Shown here: positions 5,002-8,262 of the stretch, piece by piece
How the letters are laid out: each line of letters begins with the position of its first letter
Position numbering within the stretch: the first letter of the stretch is position 1
From: JBHEMK01 sp046262635
Lineage (GTDB): Bacteria; Actinomycetota; Thermoleophilia; Gaiellales; Gaiellaceae
Reading direction: 5' to 3'
Length of the DNA stretch: 8,262 nucleotides
Assembly (NCBI GenBank): GCA_046262635.1
Contig: JBHEMK010000028.1
Location: forward strand, 1 to 8,262
Position numbers and translations under genes: made by a program
Notes under the pieces: model-generated
Seen by the model: only the letters and a program-made list of their open reading frames with translations
What the model was told of the DNA's origin: nothing
Database searches by the model: none

Positions 5002-6723
5002 CGGAGCGACGCGGCCGCCGGCGACGAAGGCGGCATGGGTGACCGGCATCCGCTCGGCCAGGAACGACTCGACAGCGTCGGCGTAGCGGCGGATCTCGCG
5101 CTGCGCCGTCTCGGCCGCGCGGAGGGAGACGAAGTTCATCAACGCCCGCGCGTTGACAGTCCAGTAGAACTCGGTATAGGCGCCGACAGGCAGCACGGCG
5201 CGCGCGACCTCACGGGCGACGCCCTTCTCGACGAGCCGCTCGTAGGTTGTGAACGCCTGCTCGTAGAGCTCGCGCATGGCGTCGCGCGCTTCCTCCGCGA
5301 GCTCCGGCGCGACCGGGTCGAACGTATACGCCCCGGGTTTGCCGACCTGGGTACGCACGTCCTCCGGCTCGGGCAGATAGAAGTCGTCGGTGGCCTTCGC
5401 GTACCTCATCGAGAACTCGTTGAAGGATCCGATCCGGTGTCGGAACCACTCGCGTGCCACGAAGATCGGGCACCGGATGTGAAAGCGGAGGGCGTTGTGT
5501 TCGAAGGGCGTGTTCCCGCTCCAAACGGCACAGCCGTTGCGTCGCACGTAGAGCGTGTGGTTTGGGACCTCCACGCAATGGATCGCACCGTCGTACGTCT
5601 CGACACCCATCTGCGAAAGGGCCTGCTCGCGGGTGGCGCACAGTTCCGGAGTCCGATCGCACGGGTCGTCGATCCTCACGAGCCACCGGTCCCACGGGCC
5701 CTGCCGACCGTCACCGGGCCGCGCGACATGCGCACGAAGAGACGCCGTTCGACCGAGTTTCAGCGCGAGCTCCTGCACCTGGTCGGCGAGCAACCTGCCC
5801 GGCGTCACATAGGTCTGCCCGCCCTCCTCGTCGGCCGCGGCGGGCGTCGCGACCTCCGAGTGCGTCAGACCTTCGAGCAGCGATTCCAGCAGGCCGGCAC
5901 CGAGCCAGAGCACGCGGGCAGGTATCACCCTCTCGTTCGCCCGGCCAGAGCACTCCGCGAACAGCACTCGCACTTCGGGAGGCAATGGAACGGCATACGT
6001 CTCGTCCCGGCACTCGCGCAACTCGAGTCCGCTGTCGTGAACGGCCCGCCGCAGGAAGGCGATCTGCCTCGGGATCCTCGGCCGGAATGTGGCGGTGCTC
6101 GATCCGGAGAGTCGGCCGCCGCCGATGAAGAGCCCGAGCAGAGCGAGCAACGGCTCTGCGGGCAGCTGCAACCCGTCGAGCGAGAGCCAGGCGACGTGGG
6201 GAGCCTGCCAAGCAGCGGTCGTCACGTGGCGGTGCGGCCGCCATAGGACCGAGTGCGCCGGGACGAGGGACACCGACGATCGCTCGTCGACTTCCAGCGT
6301 GCACGTCGGCGCAGCGAGCACCCGGTGATCAGGCGTCACGAGCATGTCGACGCCCGGCCCCTTGAAACCGATCATGTGGCCGCGGTACTCCTTGTGCACG
6401 ACTCGCAGCGCAGACTGATATTCGAGCCGCCCGTCTCGCGATCGTGTCGCAAAGATCTCGGCCCCGGTCACCTCGGGCCACGGTTTCCAGCCGGTCGAGG
6501 TCAACACCTCCGACGCGTCGTCGTAGCAGCCGTGCCGATCCCGCATCAGGAAGCGGATCAGACCCTCGTCGGCCTCGTCCAGCGCCTCCTTGCGGCGGGC
6601 GAAGCTGACCCGCGCTGCGTTTGCGACCGAAAGGTCGTCAGCCATCGCGGCATCCAGGCGGACGAAGCCGTGGTCGAGCACCTGGATCGTGCCGTCGGCT
6701 ATCACTCTGTCGGTCGTGGCCAC
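4999..6723 (-). CDS. thyX: FAD-dependent thymidylate synthase ThyX precursor containing an intein
   Basis: A 574-residue precursor. Residues 1-65 and 405-574 together make a 235-residue ThyX, the normal length. ThyX methylates dUMP to dTMP using methylenetetrahydrofolate, FAD and NADPH, in the cytoplasm. The N-extein (IQVLDHGFVRL...NAARVSF...LIRFLMRDRHG) and C-extein (TPFEHNALRFHIRCPIFVARE) follow Thermotoga ThyX closely from memory. The signature RHRx7S is intact as R428-H429-R430 to Ser438 (FNEFSMRY). Other conserved parts are LPVGAYTEFYWTVNARALMNF and Arg535 of SLRA, a likely dUMP contact. The intein (residues 66-404) sits just before Thr405, within the FAD/active-site loop, so the unspliced protein should be inactive. 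The start is taken as GTG 6723, with no clear ribosome binding site; GTG 6705 is an alternative. The frame is unbroken through both junctions, so this is not a pseudogene. I see no thyA or folate gene nearby. Confidence 0.95.
   Translation of the reverse strand: MATTDRVIADGTIQVLDHGFVRLDAAMADDLSVANAARVSFARRKEALDEADEGLIRFLMRDRHGCYDDASEVLTSTGWKPWPEVTGAEIFATRSRDGRLEYQSALRVVHKEYRGHMIGFKGPGVDMLVTPDHRVLAAPTCTLEVDERSSVSLVPAHSVLWRPHRHVTTAAWQAPHVAWLSLDGLQLPAEPLLALLGLFIGGGRLSGSSTATFRPRIPRQIAFLRRAVHDSGLELRECRDETYAVPLPPEVRVLFAECSGRANERVIPARVLWLGAGLLESLLEGLTHSEVATPAAADEEGGQTYVTPGRLLADQVQELALKLGRTASLRAHVARPGDGRQGPWDRWLVRIDDPCDRTPELCATREQALSQMGVETYDGAIHCVEVPNHTLYVRRNGCAVWSGNTPFEHNALRFHIRCPIFVAREWFRHRIGSFNEFSMRYAKATDDFYLPEPEDVRTQVGKPGAYTFDPVAPELAEEARDAMRELYEQAFTTYERLVEKGVAREVARAVLPVGAYTEFYWTVNARALMNFVSLRAAETAQREIRRYADAVESFLAERMPVTHAAFVAGGRVAP
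5512..6528 (-). other. In-frame intein in ThyX (339 residues) with degenerate LAGLIDADG domain
   Basis: Runs from Cys66 to Asn404 of the precursor, between HG and TPFEH. Block A is CYDDASEVLTSTGWKPW with Cys1. Block B is GVDMLVTPDHRVLA, with the conserved Thr130 and His133. Block F is AIHCVEVPNHTLYV (380-393) and block G is CAVWSGN followed by Thr405 as the +1 nucleophile. The penultimate residue is Gly403 rather than His. Cys383 sits at block F position 4, where class 3 inteins place their nucleophile; the class 3 Trp at B:12 is Val135. Between the splicing blocks, LLALLGLFIGGGRL (192-205) resembles LAGLIDADG motif 1 with Asp replaced by Gly202. LLEGLTHSEV (282-291) resembles motif 2 with Glu290 at the acid position. 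This suggests a formerly mobile intein whose endonuclease is probably inactive. Splicing competence is inferred from the intact ThyX frame and essential insertion site. Confidence 0.92.
6716..6723. other. Palindrome GTGGCCAC containing both divergent start codons
   Basis: GTG at 6716-6718 opens the DUF72 gene on the plus strand. The reverse complement of 6721-6723 is GTG, opening thyX on the minus strand. Both proteins therefore begin Met-Ala-Thr. On each side, 10 bases before the start, lies a -10-like hexamer: TATCAC (6700-6705) for the plus strand and TAGACT (6739-6734) for the minus strand. Neither gene has a clear Shine-Dalgarno sequence. This fits leaderless or near-leaderless expression, but both starts are predicted only. 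Confidence 0.5.
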
Positions 6724-7378
6724 CCAGCAATCGAGTCTAGCCCGGGCCCAGGTCGGAGCATCCGGCTGGTCGTACCCATCCTGGAAGCCGGGTTTCTACC
6801 CGGCCGGAATGGACTCGAAAGACTTCCTCCGCCACTACGCGGACCGGTTCTCGACGGTGGAGCTGAACACGACGGGCTACCGGCTGCCCGCCGCGGAGCA
6901 GTTCCGGCGCTGGGCCGAGCAGACGCCGTCAGGCTTCGAGTTCGCCGTCAAACTGCCGGGCAACCGGCCGCAGGTCGTCGGCGAGTTCTCCGAACGGGTG
7001 ACGGCGCTCGGCGACCGGCTCGGCCCGGTGCGCGTCGTGCTGACGAGCGTACGTGACGACGGGATGCTCGAGCTGCTGCTCGGCTCGCTGGACCCCGCCC
7101 TGCGGCTTGCTTTCGACCTCCAGCACGCCTCCTGGGACGGCGTGGAGGACCGGCTCGCCGCCGCAGGCGCCGTCCGGGTCGGCGATCTCGACACCCCTGC
7201 GACCTTCCGCTACATGCGCCTGCGCGAGCCACCCTACTCCGACGACGACCTTGCCGCGCTGGCCGAGCGGGTCCGGGCGCTGAAGCAGCCGGCGTACGTC
7301 TATTTCCGCCACGAGGACCAACCGACCGCACCGCGCTACGGCGCACGCCTGCGGGAGCTGCTCGCCGGTTCGTGTTAG
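6716..7378 (+). CDS. DUF72 (YecE-like) family protein
   Basis: A 220-residue protein of the DUF72 family, a TIM-barrel family of unknown biochemical role. The recognisable parts are VGASGWSYPSWKPGFYP near the N-terminus (family hallmark G-x-S-G-W-x-Y-x-x-W), FLRHYADRFSTVELNTTGYRLP, FEFAVKLPGN, RLAFDLQHASW and the closing YVYFRHEDQPTAPRYGARL. The length is slightly under the usual 230-290. GTG 6716 is the only start shortly before the conserved VGASGW; it adds about 12 residues and overlaps the thyX start on the other strand by eight bases. Starts further upstream (GTG 6689, ATG 6590) would lie antisense within thyX and are less likely. No ribosome binding site is evident. The stop overlaps the stop of the next, opposing gene. 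I infer nothing about function from context beyond its close packing with thyX. Confidence 0.87.
   Translation: MATQQSSLARAQVGASGWSYPSWKPGFYPAGMDSKDFLRHYADRFSTVELNTTGYRLPAAEQFRRWAEQTPSGFEFAVKLPGNRPQVVGEFSERVTALGDRLGPVRVVLTSVRDDGMLELLLGSLDPALRLAFDLQHASWDGVEDRLAAAGAVRVGDLDTPATFRYMRLREPPYSDDDLAALAERVRALKQPAYVYFRHEDQPTAPRYGARLRELLAGSC
7375..7378. other. TTAG with overlapping opposed stop codons
   Basis: TAG at 7376-7378 ends the DUF72 gene. The reverse complement of 7375-7377 is TAA, ending the minus-strand hypothetical gene. The two genes overlap tail to tail by four bases, leaving no room for an intergenic terminator. Confidence 0.85.
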
Positions 7379-8262
7379 TGGCCGCTGCGACAGCTCTTGT
7401 CGCCGTACGACGCGAGCTGCGCAGCCTGTCTCGACTGGTGGGCGACGTCCTCGGGGTTCGAACGGTCGAACGGGTGGAGCGCCGCCACGGAGGCGGTCAC
7501 GTCGGGCGTGACGCCCGGACCCTCGGCAAAGAGGCGGTACTCGTCGCCAACTCCGGGGCCACGCATCGCCGTCTCGCCGGGCGGATGGATGTAGCCGCCC
7601 TTGGTCGGGTCGAACGGGAAGAAGCCGTAGCAGAACGTACCCGTCGGGTTGTGGGGCACGAAGGAGTTCTCGCGCCGCCAGCCGGGGCCGTAGGCCGAGT
7701 TGTGAGTGTCGAGGTAGATCAGGCGGCCGTAGTTGTCGGTCGGAGCGCCGACGCTCGTGGTCCCGAAACCGTAAACCGGCCGGCCCTGGTAGGTGTAGCG
7801 CCCGAAGAGCTCCTGGAACCGCCCGCCGTAGACCCAGCCGTCGCCGAACTCGAACGTGGCGACCGGCCCAGTCCAGTGCGACAGCTCGAGCCACATCGCC
7901 GAGAGGTCGGCGCGCCACGGCATGAAACCGAGATCCGGCAGCGGCTGCGCCCAGCTCTGCGCGGCCCAGTACGAGCCGTCCGGAGCCTTGCACGCAGCGA
8001 CGACGTTCGGGAGTGTCGGGCCGTCGTAGGCCCGGCAGCCGGACACGAACGTCTTCCAGTAGACCCTGTGGTACCGGCCCCAGCCGCCCGAGTAGTCCTT
8101 CTCGAACTTGACCTGCGGTGTGCTCTCCGACGGCTGCCGCGCGCCGACCGCACCCCAGACCAGCACGTGCTTGAGCAGCCCGGCGACGCGATAGGTGAGC
8201 ATCGCCTCGCCCTTGACGTTGACGGCGAGCTGCACGCCGTTCGCGTCCCGGTCGATCAGCTG
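7375..8262 (-). CDS. Hypothetical Trp/Tyr/Gly-rich protein, 5' end beyond window
   Basis: The last 295 residues of a protein I do not recognise by function. The frame is open to the window edge (QLIDRDANG precedes the first GTG at 8235), so that GTG is probably internal. The visible N-terminal part (VQLAVNVKGEAMLTYRVAG, then LKHVLVWGAVGAR) reads like a beta domain. It is followed by a region rich in aromatic residues and glycine (DYSGGWGRYHRVYW, MPWRADLSAMWLELSHW, FGDGWVYGGRFQELF, YGFFPFDPTKGGY). Four cysteines are spaced through it (SGC, AACK, TFCYG, KSC), compatible with disulfides in an exported protein, but any signal peptide would lie outside the window. There is no transmembrane segment in the visible part. 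From memory, similar proteins of unknown function with a VLxWGAV motif occur in Thermoleophilia; I cannot verify this. It overlaps the DUF72 stop. Confidence 0.75.
   Translation of the reverse strand, partial: QLIDRDANGVQLAVNVKGEAMLTYRVAGLLKHVLVWGAVGARQPSESTPQVKFEKDYSGGWGRYHRVYWKTFVSGCRAYDGPTLPNVVAACKAPDGSYWAAQSWAQPLPDLGFMPWRADLSAMWLELSHWTGPVATFEFGDGWVYGGRFQELFGRYTYQGRPVYGFGTTSVGAPTDNYGRLIYLDTHNSAYGPGWRRENSFVPHNPTGTFCYGFFPFDPTKGGYIHPPGETAMRGPGVGDEYRLFAEGPGVTPDVTASVAALHPFDRSNPEDVAHQSRQAAQLASYGDKSCRSGH

Noticed and set aside
5035..6246. Long plus-strand open frame (403 codons) antisense to thyX and its intein
   Set aside because: It lies wholly opposite a strongly supported gene, has an Arg/Gly/Pro/His-rich translation typical of antisense frames in GC-rich DNA, and shows no recognisable domain.
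5512..6528. Reading the ThyX insert as a separate homing-endonuclease gene or as a frameshifted pseudogene
   Set aside because: Both junctions are in frame, the ends carry splicing blocks (Cys1, Asn at the end, Thr at +1), and no stop or independent start breaks it from the ThyX parts.
5512..6528. Assigning the intein to class 3
   Set aside because: It has Cys at position 1 and Val rather than Trp at B:12, so the full class 3 set is missing despite Cys at F:4.

Overview
The window is GC-rich, gene-dense chromosomal DNA, probably from a high-GC actinobacterium. I would guess Thermoleophilia (Gaiellales/Solirubrobacterales type). This rests on the codon bias toward G/C, frequent GTG starts, an ECF sigma/RskA-like anti-sigma pair, secreted Ala-rich actinobacterial-style proteins, and a ThyX of the Thermotoga-like class. 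The taxonomic guess is inference. I see no rRNA, tRNA, transposase, CRISPR array or prophage module.

Layout. (1) 1-1117: two divergent Fe/Mn superoxide dismutase family genes. The left one (minus strand, cut by the window edge) is atypical; the right one is a canonical Mn-type SodA. They share an 85-bp promoter region. (2) 1235-3463: a secreted cupredoxin-fold protein that has lost three of the four usual copper ligands (minus strand), divergent from an ECF sigma factor and its translationally coupled membrane anti-sigma factor. (3) 3577-4998: a secreted clan GH-A-type glycoside hydrolase with a C-terminal beta-sandwich. Its upstream region carries two GTAAG-containing repeats resembling a sequence upstream of the sigma factor. 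(4) 4999-8262: three genes on alternating strands with essentially no intergenic DNA. They are thyX (minus), a DUF72 protein (plus) and a 5'-truncated hypothetical protein (minus).

The most interesting object is the thyX gene. Its reading frame contains a complete in-frame intein of 339 residues, from Cys66 to Asn404, inserted between the Gly and Thr of the conserved active-site segment ending in TPFEH. Removing it restores a normal 235-residue FAD-dependent thymidylate synthase. The intein has Cys1 and a block B TxxH motif. However, the penultimate residue is Gly instead of His, there is a Cys at the block F position that is the nucleophile in class 3 inteins, and the first motif of its LAGLIDADG-like domain has lost the catalytic acid.

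How the parts fit: the sigma/anti-sigma pair probably responds to an envelope or redox signal and may control the divergent cupredoxin-like gene, the hydrolase, or both. Active ThyX, and so dTMP synthesis if there is no other thymidylate synthase, would depend on protein splicing. The thyX and DUF72 genes appear to start inside the same 8-bp palindrome, which suggests leaderless or near-leaderless divergent transcription.
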